A stretch of 64,000 nt of DNA from [Borrelia] turdi. GTDB taxonomy: Bacteria; Spirochaetota; Spirochaetia; Borreliales; Borreliaceae. Positions 40,156-49,708 of this stretch are shown in pieces (the stretch's first letter is position 1; the number at the start of each line of letters is the position of its first letter). Both the position numbers and the translations under genes were made by a program. The DNA is taken from NCBI RefSeq assembly GCF_008828755.2, contig NZ_QBLM01000001.1, positions 310,001 to 374,000 on the forward strand, in the 5' to 3' direction. The notes beneath the pieces were generated by a model. The model searched no databases. It was not told the DNA's origin and saw nothing but the letters and a program-made list of their open reading frames with translations.

Positions 40156-41007
40156 TTAATCATACTTAACAAAGCAATATAATGAGCCTTTAGTTAAATA
40201 GTAATAATTAAACATTGCTAAAAAAATTAAAAATCCTAAAATAGCAAACAAATTGCTCTTTTTTCTAATACTTCCAAACTCTACTATTTTAAAATATGAA
40301 GCTAAATATAAAAAAAATGCCGAACTATAAACTATTTTTAAAAAAAAATCACCTAAAAATCTATCAAAAGAAAAAATTAAATCTAAAGAACATGGTGAAT
40401 ATTTAAAAATCAAATAAAGAAAAGATGTGAAAGAAAGCAGTAAAACAATAGTTCCTAAAAAAAATATTAAAACCTTAGCCAAAGGATGTGTCTTAAAAGA
40501 CATTCTAAAAAACATGAAGATTGGAAAAATAGATAAAAAATTAAAATACCTAAAAAAGAAAAAATCAGAAAGATACCTTAATTCTAAAAAGACAGCATTC
40601 TCTTCTCTTGCAAAAAATGCACCATCTAGAAATAAAAAAATATTAAGCCCCAAATAATACAAAAATATTAAAATCAAAGGCAACCCAAATAGATATTTAA
40701 TTAAGTTGAAAAAATAACGTTCAAAAGTTGAAACAGGCAAAGATAAATAAAGAATATTTCTAAACGGATCGTGAATTACTTTGTAGTAATCACACATAGC
40801 AAACATTGATATAATCAAGACTAAAACCATAATTTTAGGAACAAAAAATCTTAAAAAATCAGTTGCTGCAAAATTAAAATAAAATCTAACAAGCAAATAA
40901 GATATAAATATCATTCCTAAAATTTTAACTATCAATAAAATATAGAATTTTTTATTATAAAAAAAATCAAAATAAAATAAATTTAAAAATCTTTTCAAGC
41001 TAAACAT
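40156..41007 (-). CDS. ABC transporter membrane subunit (ABC-2 type, probable)
   Basis: 283 residues with about six membrane segments (roughly 20-42, 50-66, 98-122, 150-168, 180-205 and 248-268). There is little recognisable sequence similarity, but the position 3 bp after an ATP-binding subunit gene and the topology suggest the permease of an exporter. It could alternatively be a membrane accessory subunit. Sequence such as DPFRNILYLSLPVSTFERYF fits the cytoplasmic coupling loop seen in ABC-2 proteins. The substrate is unknown. Orthologue of BB0574. Confidence 0.72.
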   Translation of the reverse strand: MFSLKRFLNLFYFDFFYNKKFYILLIVKILGMIFISYLLVRFYFNFAATDFLRFFVPKIMVLVLIISMFAMCDYYKVIHDPFRNILYLSLPVSTFERYFFNLIKYLFGLPLILIFLYYLGLNIFLFLDGAFFAREENAVFLELRYLSDFFFFRYFNFLSIFPIFMFFRMSFKTHPLAKVLIFFLGTIVLLLSFTSFLYLIFKYSPCSLDLIFSFDRFLGDFFLKIVYSSAFFLYLASYFKIVEFGSIRKKSNLFAILGFLIFLAMFNYYYLTKGSLYCFVKYD

Positions 41008-41010
41008 CTT

Positions 41011-41820
41011 TTATTGCCCCCTACTTTTATTTTCAGTAGCATATAAAAAGAAAAATTCAATATCAACAATCTCAGCGCCATTGCTGCTCTCAAAATAAAG
41101 CGCTTTAAACCCATCTTTATTTTTCTCATAATATAATTCATTACCATTAAGTTCGCTGATAATTTTAATCTTATAATTTTTATTAATATAAGATACTGAA
41201 TTAGAAAAAAGAATTGACTTTTCTCCAACAATAATTAAATAATCTATAATTCCTATTAAATCCCTTACATTGTGACCTGTGATAAAAATGACTCTATCAT
41301 TTAAATTAGAAAGCACATTTCTAAAAGCATTTTTTGAAACAATATCAAGACTATTTGTTGGCTCGTCAAATAATAAACAAGAAACATTTGTGGCTAGAGA
41401 AAATGCAATAATACTTTTTTTCTTTTGTCCAAAAGAGGCTGAAGATAAATCAAGAGAAATATCCAGATTAAAATCTAATAAATATTTTTCAAAATCTGAA
41501 TTATTAAAATTTGGATAAAATCTAGATAAAGCTTTGCTATATTCAGCCAAAGACAATCTAGGAAGTGAAAATTCTTCAGGAACAAAAAATAAATTTACCA
41601 AATTCAAAGGATCTCTTGGAAAAGCTGCTAAAGAGTTAAATAAAATCTTTCCTTTTAGTGGCTCTAAAAGCCCACTTATAAGCTTAAGCAAAGTTGTTTT
41701 TCCAATTCCATTTTTACCAAGAAGCAAATAAGCTTGGGGGGTCTTGATATTTAAATTTAAATTCGAGTAAACTTCTTTTCCCTTATAGGAAAAGCTTACA
41801 TTAACAACTTCAATGGCCAT
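41011..41820 (-). CDS. ABC transporter ATP-binding protein
   Basis: 269 residues. Walker A is GKNGIGKT (35-42), Walker B is CLLFDEPTNSLD and the switch His is in FITGHN. The signature motif is unusual: SSASFGQKKKS instead of LSGGQ. About 55 residues follow the core and may be a regulatory or dimer-contact tail. With the 3-bp-spaced downstream membrane gene it should form an ABC-2-type exporter. The glycosyltransferase gene lies 69 bp upstream in the same direction, so export of a glycolipid or glycan is possible but unproven. Orthologue of BB0573. Confidence 0.9.
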   Translation of the reverse strand: MAIEVVNVSFSYKGKEVYSNLNLNIKTPQAYLLLGKNGIGKTTLLKLISGLLEPLKGKILFNSLAAFPRDPLNLVNLFFVPEEFSLPRLSLAEYSKALSRFYPNFNNSDFEKYLLDFNLDISLDLSSASFGQKKKSIIAFSLATNVSCLLFDEPTNSLDIVSKNAFRNVLSNLNDRVIFITGHNVRDLIGIIDYLIIVGEKSILFSNSVSYINKNYKIKIISELNGNELYYEKNKDGFKALYFESSNGAEIVDIEFFFLYATENKSRGQ

Positions 41821-41889
41821 AAATACTCCCTTTAATATTAAAGGTCAAAATATAAAAAAATTAATTACTTCTCCCAAAAAACTATAAAT

Positions 41890-42954
41890 TCAATTTTTTA
41901 TAAACAACTTATAAATAAATATAGAAAAATTTACATAAAGTTTTGAACTAAAATTCCAAATTTTTAGCATAATCCTAGGCAAAATTTGAATTTCGTTAAA
42001 TCTAAAATTTTTTGAATATTCATAATAATCTTGAAATTCAGACAATCCCTTAATCTCATCAAGAACAGAAATAAGCTTTTCTTTGTAAGCCTTATAAACA
42101 AGCTTATCTGAAATATTCCAACCAATAATATAAACCTGCTTAAAAGAAATAAAATAGTAAAATTGCAAGAAAAATCTTTTATATAAATGTTGATATTCGT
42201 TAAAAACACCTTCTTTTTTTAACAAAGTTTCTATTATATTAAGAGATAATTTAGCTTTATGTAAAACACTAATAGAAGAGCTCATACTTCCCATTCTTTG
42301 GAAATTAGTATAAAAATAATTATTTACAAAAGAAACCTTAGAGGCTTTTAAAAAAATTTGCATAACAAAAACTATATCTTCAAATACTACATTTTGCTGA
42401 CGAATATTATTTTTTAAGATTAATTCTCGTCTAATCAATTTATCCCATAGCGTTCCAACAACAAAATTCTTCTTTCCAAAAGTTGCATAAACAGTAAAAA
42501 GCAAATTTTTAAATGCTTCCTTACCTGTTAATGGATAATTAGGAAAAGGAAGCAGAGATTTTCTTTTTACATTTATTGCAAGAAAATAAATATAAAATTG
42601 CGAGCACACAATATCAGAATTGTCTGCCTTTGCCCTATTATATAAAACTTCAAGCATAGTACTCTCTACAGAATCATCACTATCCCAATAAATAACATAT
42701 TCCCCTTGAGCCTCAGAAAGTCCCCTATCCCTAGAAGCAGGAAGCCCCATATTTTTTTGACTAAAAATTTTAATAAAGCTATACTTATCAGCATATTTTT
42801 CTGCTATCTCTAAACTATTATCATAAGAACCATCATTAATTAATATAATTTCTTTATCTTTTAATGTTTGATTAACAGCATCCTTTATCATTGCATCAAG
42901 AGTTTCAGCCGAATTAAAAAAACAAATAATAACAGAAACTTTATACTTATGCAC
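41890..42954 (-). CDS. Family-2 glycosyltransferase
   Basis: 354 residues from GTG 42954. GGAGG lies 6 bases before this GTG, and a longer frame beginning at TTG 42966 would put that ribosome site inside the coding sequence. The GT-A fold N terminus reads VSVIICFFNSAETLDAMI, with ILINDGSYDNS and the metal-binding YWDSDDS. The acceptor-specific C-terminal half is aromatic and unassigned. GT2 enzymes transfer a sugar from a nucleotide donor; Borrelia membranes contain galactosyl and cholesteryl-galactosyl glycolipids, but whether this gene makes them cannot be decided from sequence. Orthologue of BB0572. Confidence 0.9.
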   Translation of the reverse strand: MHKYKVSVIICFFNSAETLDAMIKDAVNQTLKDKEIILINDGSYDNSLEIAEKYADKYSFIKIFSQKNMGLPASRDRGLSEAQGEYVIYWDSDDSVESTMLEVLYNRAKADNSDIVCSQFYIYFLAINVKRKSLLPFPNYPLTGKEAFKNLLFTVYATFGKKNFVVGTLWDKLIRRELILKNNIRQQNVVFEDIVFVMQIFLKASKVSFVNNYFYTNFQRMGSMSSSISVLHKAKLSLNIIETLLKKEGVFNEYQHLYKRFFLQFYYFISFKQVYIIGWNISDKLVYKAYKEKLISVLDEIKGLSEFQDYYEYSKNFRFNEIQILPRIMLKIWNFSSKLYVNFSIFIYKLFIKN

Positions 42955-43165
42955 AATATCCTCCAAAATAAAAACTGCTAAGTAAAACCAAAACTAAAAA
43001 ACTTACCAATAAATTCTTTTAATTTTTTGCATAACAATTAAATTGTAATATATAATTAACAAGTTTGTATTGTTTTAAACTTATTTTTAATGAAAAGTTT
43101 AGCAGAAATTGTTATATTATTAAAAGTAAAAATTTAAAAAATATTAACCTAAATAAGGAGCTTGA

Positions 43166-43855
43166 ATGCTTGAAATAATAAGTCTTGGAGGAGGAGTAAT
43201 AAATTCAAATCAAATCAACATAGAATTCATTAAAAACTTTAAAAACTTTGTTTTCAAATGGTTACTAGAAAATGAAAAAAGAAAAATCATTTTAATAGTT
43301 GGTGGAGGGAAAGTTGCAAGAGAATACCAAGACGCCTATAAAAAAATCAATCCCGATTTTCAAGTTCGTGAACTTGATGAGATCGGAATAATGTCAACAA
43401 AGTTGAATGCAGAATTTCTATGTAAAGTAATGAATCCCCTTTGTAAAGACAAAATTGTAACTAATCCTTTAAAAAATTTTTCTTTTAAAGGGAAAATACT
43501 AATTGCTTCTGGCTGGAAATCGGGATTTTCAACAGATTACATTGCCGTAAAATTTGCAGAAAAATTTAACAAAAAAGATATCATAAATATAACAAACGTA
43601 AGTCAAGTTTATGATAAAGATCCAAAAAAATTTAAAAACGCAACAGCTTTTAAAAAATTAAATTGGAAACAATTACAAAATATTGTGGGTCAAAAGTGGA
43701 ATCCAGGCTTAAATTTACCTTTTGATCCAATAGCAACAAAGCTCTCTTCAAAACTTGGGCTTACCCTTTATATAGTAAATGGAAATAATATTGAAAACTT
43801 AGAAAAAGTTTTTAACAAAAATAATGATTTTTTTGGTACTGTTATAGTAAAATAA
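43166..43855 (+). CDS. pyrH: Uridylate kinase
   Basis: 229 residues of the amino-acid kinase fold. The N-terminal SLGGGVINSNQ binds phosphate, IVGGGKVAREYQ is the nucleotide-binding glycine loop, and NVSQVYDKDPKKFKNA is the typical YDxDPKK segment. It phosphorylates UMP to UDP. The overall form (short, GGGxIxS start) looks to me closer to the archaeal/spirochaetal branch of UMP kinases than to E. coli PyrH. AAGGAGC precedes the ATG. tRNA-Leu begins 8 bp after the stop, so they probably share a transcript that is processed. Orthologue of BB0571. Confidence 0.93.
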   Translation: MLEIISLGGGVINSNQINIEFIKNFKNFVFKWLLENEKRKIILIVGGGKVAREYQDAYKKINPDFQVRELDEIGIMSTKLNAEFLCKVMNPLCKDKIVTNPLKNFSFKGKILIASGWKSGFSTDYIAVKFAEKFNKKDIINITNVSQVYDKDPKKFKNATAFKKLNWKQLQNIVGQKWNPGLNLPFDPIATKLSSKLGLTLYIVNGNNIENLEKVFNKNNDFFGTVIVK

Positions 43856-43863
43856 AAGTTAAT

Positions 43864-43947
43864 ACCGGTATGGCGGAATTGGTAGACGCGTCAGACTCAA
43901 AATCTGATGAGGGCAACTTCGTGTCGGTTCGACTCCGACTACCGGTA
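43864..43947 (+). tRNA. tRNA-Leu (anticodon CAA)
   Basis: A 7-bp acceptor stem (ACCGGTA / TACCGGT) with discriminator A, a D arm with GGTAGAC, an anticodon stem TCAGA/TCTGA with loop CTCAAAA (CAA at 43898-43900), a long variable arm (class II, GAGGGCAACTTCGTG region) and a T arm with GGTTCGACTCC. It reads UUG leucine codons. The 3' CCA is not encoded, so it must be added. It follows pyrH by 8 bp. Confidence 0.96.
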
Positions 43948-44142
43948 CTCTATTGCTTTTTTAAAAACTTAAAAATTACTGAGCATTAATATACAATAAT
44001 TGATCCTTTTAAGTAAAATTTAGCATTATTATAATATAAATACCTTCTTCAATATGCTATCTTTATATTAAAATAACATATTAAAAATCATTTTAATATA
44101 TAATAAAACTTTAAAGTCTACAAATTAATTGTAAATAAAAAC

Positions 44143-44517
44143 TTAAAATATCTTTGAGATTGTTTTCATTAAAGCCTCAGGATTAAAAGGCTTAACAAGC
44201 CAACCAGTAGCACCTGCTTTACGCCCCTCATCAACCTTAGATTGCTCAGATTCAGTAGTAAGAACTAATATGGGAACAAAGCTGCCAAATTCTCTTATCT
44301 GCTTAATAACACCAATACCGTCTAAATTAGGCATGTTAATATCTGTAATAACAAGGTCAAAATCTTTATCTCCTTGTCCAACTGCTTCTTTAAACTTTAA
44401 AACCCCTTCTAAACCATCCTTTGCTTCTGAGACTCCAAACCCATTTTGTTCTAAAATATAAGCAACACTTTGCCTTATTGCCCTATTGTCATCAATAACC
44501 AAAATTCTTTTTTTCAT
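44143..44517 (-). CDS. cheY2: Response regulator CheY2
   Basis: 124 residues, a single receiver domain. The acidic pair D9/D10, the phosphorylation site D59 (ITDINMP), T87/T88 and K109 (VKPF) are all in place, so it should be phosphorylated by CheA. It is the last gene of the minus-strand operon cheW2 - STAS - cheA1 - cheB2 - MCP-like - cheY2. From memory of the literature, CheY2 is not the main motor-switching CheY of B. burgdorferi and has been linked to virulence instead. There is no output domain. Orthologue of BB0570. Confidence 0.96.
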   Translation of the reverse strand: MKKRILVIDDNRAIRQSVAYILEQNGFGVSEAKDGLEGVLKFKEAVGQGDKDFDLVITDINMPNLDGIGVIKQIREFGSFVPILVLTTESEQSKVDEGRKAGATGWLVKPFNPEALMKTISKIF

Positions 44518-44558
44518 CTAATTTTCTCCTAAAGCCCTCCCAAAAAAGTATATAAAAA

Positions 44559-46331
44559 TTAAAACAAAATTACACTACCTTCATCAAAAGAATGAACATC
44601 TTTAGCTTCCTCTATTAAAGATAATAAGTGCTTTTTATGAACAAATAAAGTAAATCTATTAGCAATTCTATTAACAAATTCTTTATCTTCAATTTCAACA
44701 GATTGAATTCCAGCTTTAGATAATTCTAAATTAAGATTAAAATTTATTTTACTTTCCATATTGCTTAAAAAGTTATCTATATCTAAAAGAGAATTTTTTA
44801 AATTCCTAACATTGTAGACTTCTAATTTTATTTCTTCAAATATTTCCATAAATTCAATTGAAAAAACTTCATAAGACAAAATATTATCAATAGCTACGTT
44901 TTTAATATCAAAAATATCATTTTTAATTTCCATAAATAATTTTTTAAATTTATTAAAATAATTTTTTTCAAGATAGAATCTATTGTCATAATCCTTAACA
45001 ACTTTTTCAAGAAAAAAGATTATTTGATCTAAAAATTCTATTCCCTTGGTAATATTAGAATCAATTTCTTTGATAATTTTCGACATTTCTGAAATATTTC
45101 CTTCCATAGCTTTAAGTTCTGATCTTTTGACAACTTCTATCTTTGACGCTATATTAATATTTTGAAACCTTGCAGAAATAGCTGAAATATTTGAAAACAT
45201 TAACTCTAATGATTTTATCAGCTTAACCTGTTCATAATATAAATTCAAAAAATTAGAATTATTCTTCTCAACATCATCAATTCTTCTAAGCAGATCAGAC
45301 AAAATGCTAGAAAATTGTTCTATTATCTTAGGAATATCTATGTATAAAGAATTATCAGACCTTAAATCATTAATAGCTTGAATAGAACTAAAAGAGGTAT
45401 CAATAAATTTCTCAAAAGCAGTATAATTTTTTTCAAGCTTTTCAAGAACATCTTTTACTATAACTTTTGATGTATCAGTAAAAACTGATAAAATTTTTAA
45501 TTTTTGAATCTCACTTATATCTCTAAATTTAAAAACATCAATATTAGAATACATAATATTTAAATGTTGCAAAGATTGAGTTAGCCTGTCTTGGAACTGA
45601 AGATAAGAAATAGAATTTACAAGTTTAAACTTAAATTCTAATAAAACTTTTAAAATATCATCATAAAGAGCAATAACACTTCCTATTCCATCTGAAAAGG
45701 CATCTATTTTTTTCATTAAATTATCTCTAAATTCTTCAAGAATTTTATTTTCAGCCGTATTGCTTTCATATACTTGATTTTTAGCCCTATCTAGACCAAT
45801 TTTAACTTCGCGCCCCTTGCTAGTAAGTTGATCCGCCTGTTTGATCATAGATTGAGTTAAAACTTTAATTTCACTAGTAATATAAGAAAAAGCTCCGCCA
45901 GCCTTACCAGCCCTCATAGCAACTGTTAACGTATTAATAGACATTATTTCCATATCAAGAGAACTTTTTTTCATCCTCTCAATCACATCTTCAAGTATTT
46001 CTATATCTTTAACTTTACTCTGTATTATACTAAATTGCGATTCAAGAGAAGTTGTTGAAGAATTAAAGTAAGCAACAAAATCATCTAATGCTCCTATAAT
46101 TTTAGATATAAAATTATTCAAAGAAGTATCATTGTCAAGATCAAGATTAGAAATTAAGTCAATACTAAAAGATAAGTCCTTAGAATCTTTAGAAATTTTT
46201 TCTATTAATTTAGGAATTGATTTGCTTAAACTTGAATAAATATGCCTTGCATTCTCATCAAAAACTTCAAGTTTATAAAATAGGGTCGCCAAATAATCAT
46301 TGGCAAAAAAATCATTACTGTCATTATACAT
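44559..46331 (-). CDS. Atypical cytoplasmic chemoreceptor-like coiled-coil protein of the che operon
   Basis: 590 residues, largely helical, with no membrane segment. Residues about 118-160 (MSINTLTVAMRAGKAGGAF, then SYITSEIKVLTQ) resemble the MCP signalling tip NAAIEAARAGExGxGFAVVAxEIRxL, but key positions are changed, including the central E of IEAA to V. A second segment, LQFQDRLTQSLQHL at about 235-248, and a third, FQNINIASKIEVVKRSELKA at about 385-405, are also seen in non-canonical MCP-like proteins. It may act as a scaffold or adaptor of the CheA1 array rather than a ligand receptor. GAGGAG lies 9 bases before the ATG, inside the end of cheB2 (2-bp gap). Orthologue of BB0569. Confidence 0.75.
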   Translation of the reverse strand: MYNDSNDFFANDYLATLFYKLEVFDENARHIYSSLSKSIPKLIEKISKDSKDLSFSIDLISNLDLDNDTSLNNFISKIIGALDDFVAYFNSSTTSLESQFSIIQSKVKDIEILEDVIERMKKSSLDMEIMSINTLTVAMRAGKAGGAFSYITSEIKVLTQSMIKQADQLTSKGREVKIGLDRAKNQVYESNTAENKILEEFRDNLMKKIDAFSDGIGSVIALYDDILKVLLEFKFKLVNSISYLQFQDRLTQSLQHLNIMYSNIDVFKFRDISEIQKLKILSVFTDTSKVIVKDVLEKLEKNYTAFEKFIDTSFSSIQAINDLRSDNSLYIDIPKIIEQFSSILSDLLRRIDDVEKNNSNFLNLYYEQVKLIKSLELMFSNISAISARFQNINIASKIEVVKRSELKAMEGNISEMSKIIKEIDSNITKGIEFLDQIIFFLEKVVKDYDNRFYLEKNYFNKFKKLFMEIKNDIFDIKNVAIDNILSYEVFSIEFMEIFEEIKLEVYNVRNLKNSLLDIDNFLSNMESKINFNLNLELSKAGIQSVEIEDKEFVNRIANRFTLFVHKKHLLSLIEEAKDVHSFDEGSVILF

Positions 46332-46333
46332 TG

Positions 46334-47491
46334 CTAAGATCTCCTCAAAACATGATCAGCTATTTTGCTTAAAGGAAGGATTTTGTCTACAGCCCCTATT
46401 TTTATAGCCTCCATTGGCATACCAAAAACAACAGAAGTCTCTTGATCTTGGGCAATAGTATAAGCACCATTTTGTTTCATTTCAAGCATACAAATAGCAC
46501 CATCATCTCCCATACCCGTAAGGATAACTCCAATAGCATTAGAACCTGCATACATTGCGGCAGACCTAAAAAGTACATTTACAGAAGGCTTATGTCTACT
46601 AACAAGAGGTCCATCTAATAAATTTACAAAATAATTTCCACTACCATATTTTACAATCAAATGATAACTTCCATTAGCAATTATTACAAGACCCGGACGA
46701 AGAATGTCTCCATCTTCAGCTTCTTTAATATCAATATCAAACTCATTGTTTAAGTTTTTTGCAAAAGATCTTGTAAATCCTCCCGGCATATGCTGAACAA
46801 CAATAATTGGAGGAGAGTCTTTTTTAAAAGAGCTTAAAAAAATTCTTAACGCCTCTGTACCACCTGTTGAAGAGCCTACAACGATAATTTTACCAGTTTT
46901 GTGCTTATTAAGAAGACCTTGATACTTAATAACAACATCCGGATCATTTTTAGGAGCAAAATTAATAACATCAGAAGCTCTATAGCTTTTTCTTATACTT
47001 GAATCATTTAAACTATTTTCTCTCAATTCTGCTTTAGAACGATTAGAAAAATCAGGTGCATGAATCCTTTTAACTTCATAAGAAGATATTAATTTATTTT
47101 TTCCTAGATTTTTTAACTCCAGCTTTATTAAAGCCAAATACTTGCTACGAAATAAATCAACTGTAAGCTTGAAATTAAGCTTATTTATTATTAATTTAAC
47201 TTTTTCTTTACTTTGCTCAAGACATCCAAAATTTGGTAACATTTCATTTTGCGCAATAAATACAACAGGAAGAGATATATTATTAAGAACATTATTCAAA
47301 GAATTTCCAAAATTAGATCTTGCCGTATTCTCATCAATAATAACTAAATCTGGAAACTTTTGTAAAAATACATTAATAAGATTCAAAGAATTAAAACCAG
47401 CATTTAATATCTCAACATCATTATCTTTAGAAAAAGCCCTAATAAAAACCTGCTTTATAAGGCCTTGAATATCAATTACTAATATCTTCAT
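46334..47491 (-). CDS. cheB2: Protein-glutamate methylesterase CheB2
   Basis: 385 residues. The C-terminal methylesterase domain (about 200-385) has the catalytic triad in VGSSTGGTEA (S208), VVQHMPGGF (H234) and GMGDDGA (D330), and removes methyl groups from chemoreceptor glutamates. The N-terminal receiver domain is divergent: D7 and the phosphorylation-site D53 are present, but the second acidic residue is I8 and the usual T/S is Ala (VVFIAQN), so phospho-regulation may be altered. It lies 57 bp after cheA1, and no ribosome site is obvious. TAAAAT (47503-47498) sits 6 bases before the ATG and might be an internal leaderless promoter. Orthologue of BB0568. Confidence 0.93.
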   Translation of the reverse strand: MKILVIDIQGLIKQVFIRAFSKDNDVEILNAGFNSLNLINVFLQKFPDLVIIDENTARSNFGNSLNNVLNNISLPVVFIAQNEMLPNFGCLEQSKEKVKLIINKLNFKLTVDLFRSKYLALIKLELKNLGKNKLISSYEVKRIHAPDFSNRSKAELRENSLNDSSIRKSYRASDVINFAPKNDPDVVIKYQGLLNKHKTGKIIVVGSSTGGTEALRIFLSSFKKDSPPIIVVQHMPGGFTRSFAKNLNNEFDIDIKEAEDGDILRPGLVIIANGSYHLIVKYGSGNYFVNLLDGPLVSRHKPSVNVLFRSAAMYAGSNAIGVILTGMGDDGAICMLEMKQNGAYTIAQDQETSVVFGMPMEAIKIGAVDKILPLSKIADHVLRRS

Positions 47492-47548
47492 TGTTATATT
47501 TTAATATTTTTTTACCTTTAAAACCAAAAATCTGTATTTTAGATTCCT

Positions 47549-49693
47549 TTATCTTATAAGCTTGGTTATTGCATCTATATCAACAACTAAAGCCAAACTT
47601 CCATCACCAAGTATAGTGGCTCCAGAAACACCTTCTACTCGAGAATAAATTTTACCTAAAGCTTTTATAACAGTTTGATGTTGCCCTAAAACTTCATCAA
47701 CCACAATCCCCATTTTCCCACTATTAGTGTTCACAACAACAACTTGCTCATTTATACTCTTACCGCCAGAAACCTGAAAAAACTCTCTAAGACTAATAAA
47801 GCTAATCATGCTACCCCTATAATTCATTACATTGCTTTTAGTCTCAACCCCATCTATTTGAGAAATCAACTTATTAGATTCTAAGCAAGACTCAACATTA
47901 GAAAGAGGAATAATAAAGTGCTCATCTTTTACCCTGACAAGCCAACCTTCAATAATAGCTAAGGTCAATGGAAAAATTAATTTAGTTCTAGTATATTTGC
48001 CAAGCTCACTTTCAAGTACAACATGCCCTCTTAAAGATTCAACCTGTTTCTTGACAACATCCATACCAACCCCACGCCCTGATATATCAGTAACAGAAGT
48101 TGCAGTTGAAAATCCAGGCTCAAAAATCAAATTATAAACGTCAATATCTGATAAAGTTTTAGCAGCTGAATCAGAAATTATATTGCGCTCTATGGCCTTT
48201 TTAAGTATTTTACTCTTATCAAGACCTCTCCCATCATCTTCAATAATAACAATAACAGAATCCCCAGACTGACATGCTGAAAGTTTAATAGTGCCTTTAG
48301 GATCCTTACCTAACCTTTCTCTTTCTTCAGAAGACTCAATCCCATGATCTATTGAATTGCGAATTAAATGAACCAATGGTTCATTAAGCTTTTCAATAAT
48401 ACTTTTATCAAGAACAGTATCGCCCCCATAAGCACGATAAAGAATTGACTTACCAAGATTAGTAGATAAATCTTTTACTATCCTTTGAAATTTGACAAAC
48501 AAAATCTCAATAGGGACTGTTCTAAGCCCTGTTGTATAATCCCTAAGTTCATTAATTAGTAAAGAAAATTCTGCTGATATTGAATTTAAAATATTACTAT
48601 TCCTGTTTTCAGCCTCTTTTGAAAGTTTTGATTGTATTGTAACAAGTTCTCCAACAAGATTTACCAAATGATCAAGCTTTTTAGAATCTACCTTAATACT
48701 GGCAATATTAATCTTACTTCTAGCAGTATCATCTTGAACATTATTAAATCTATTTTTATTCACATTTAAAAAGGTTTTCCCAGCAAATTCTGATTCTTTA
48801 AATGAAGAATTTGCAGCATCCTTGGCATTGCTATCCAAATTCAATAAATTGAAATTTTCAAACCCTACATTATCGTCTTTATCAGACTCAAAGCATTTAT
48901 CCAATTCTTGAATATCAATTTTTGATTGAGAATCTAAAAATACAAAAATATCTTCAATGCTCTCCCTACTCTCTTCTGTATTTAGCCTTATCTCCCAATC
49001 AACATAAACATTATCAGGAGAAATAAGCTCTAAATCAGGAATTTTATCTACCTTAGCTCTAACATGACCACTGCCTAAATCAATTAGCTTGTTCAATAAA
49101 TTTATAGGCTTGTGCCCATGAAACAAAATACCCCTAGCAGGAGAAAAAAGAATTTTGTAACTCTTAAATTCAGATCGAAAAGCCTCATCATCAAATTTAT
49201 TATCTGAATTTACTTTAACAGTCTCTTCCGAAACAGAGCTGTTATCAAACTTTGAAAAATCATTTTCTAAAACCTCTTGAAAAGCACCCTTATCATTAAA
49301 AGCCCCAAGAACCTTTTTAATTTCATTTACTAAAAACTGCTTACGATTATCAAAGTCAATCTCAGAAATTTCTTCATCACCTTCAATAAGCTCCCTAATA
49401 AAATCAACTGACATTAAGGTAGCATCAATAACAGCTTGATTAAAAGCCGCCTTACCATCTTTTACAACATCAAGAACTGTTTCTATTTCATGTACAAGCG
49501 ATGCTGTGAAATTAAAACCAAACATACCAGAGCTTCCCTTTATGGTATGTAAATTTCTAAAAATAGAATTAATAGTGTCTTGATCTGAGCTTACCTCAAG
49601 ATTAAGAAGTGCTTGTTCAATGTCTGAAATATTTTCTATTGATTCTTCCTTAAATGAGTTCTTAAATTTATCAATAACATCACTACTATCCAT
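47549..49693 (-). CDS. cheA1: Chemotaxis histidine kinase CheA1
   Basis: 714 residues in the full CheA layout: HPt domain with phosphorylated H49 (HTIKGSSGMFGF), a P2-like region (about 170-270), the dimerisation helices with LVNLVGELVTIQSKL, an HATPase domain with HLIRNSIDHGIE (N box), DDGRGLD (G1) and GRGVGMDVV (G2), and a C-terminal CheW-like domain (about 590-714). It autophosphorylates and passes phosphate to CheY and CheB. It sits 15 bp after the STAS gene. Borrelia has two CheA proteins; from memory CheA2 is the one needed for chemotaxis in culture, so CheA1 may serve in another host or stage. Orthologue of BB0567. Confidence 0.97.
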   Translation of the reverse strand: MDSSDVIDKFKNSFKEESIENISDIEQALLNLEVSSDQDTINSIFRNLHTIKGSSGMFGFNFTASLVHEIETVLDVVKDGKAAFNQAVIDATLMSVDFIRELIEGDEEISEIDFDNRKQFLVNEIKKVLGAFNDKGAFQEVLENDFSKFDNSSVSEETVKVNSDNKFDDEAFRSEFKSYKILFSPARGILFHGHKPINLLNKLIDLGSGHVRAKVDKIPDLELISPDNVYVDWEIRLNTEESRESIEDIFVFLDSQSKIDIQELDKCFESDKDDNVGFENFNLLNLDSNAKDAANSSFKESEFAGKTFLNVNKNRFNNVQDDTARSKINIASIKVDSKKLDHLVNLVGELVTIQSKLSKEAENRNSNILNSISAEFSLLINELRDYTTGLRTVPIEILFVKFQRIVKDLSTNLGKSILYRAYGGDTVLDKSIIEKLNEPLVHLIRNSIDHGIESSEERERLGKDPKGTIKLSACQSGDSVIVIIEDDGRGLDKSKILKKAIERNIISDSAAKTLSDIDVYNLIFEPGFSTATSVTDISGRGVGMDVVKKQVESLRGHVVLESELGKYTRTKLIFPLTLAIIEGWLVRVKDEHFIIPLSNVESCLESNKLISQIDGVETKSNVMNYRGSMISFISLREFFQVSGGKSINEQVVVVNTNSGKMGIVVDEVLGQHQTVIKALGKIYSRVEGVSGATILGDGSLALVVDIDAITKLIR

Positions 49694-49708
49694 AAGTCTT
49701 CCTTAAAC

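Noticed and set aside
42954..42966. TTG starts at 42966, 27062 and 3144
   Set aside because: In each case the TTG sits in or against a TTGGAG/GGAGGA ribosome site that serves a start a few codons later (GTG 42954, ATG 27050, ATG 3141). The shorter starts are used.
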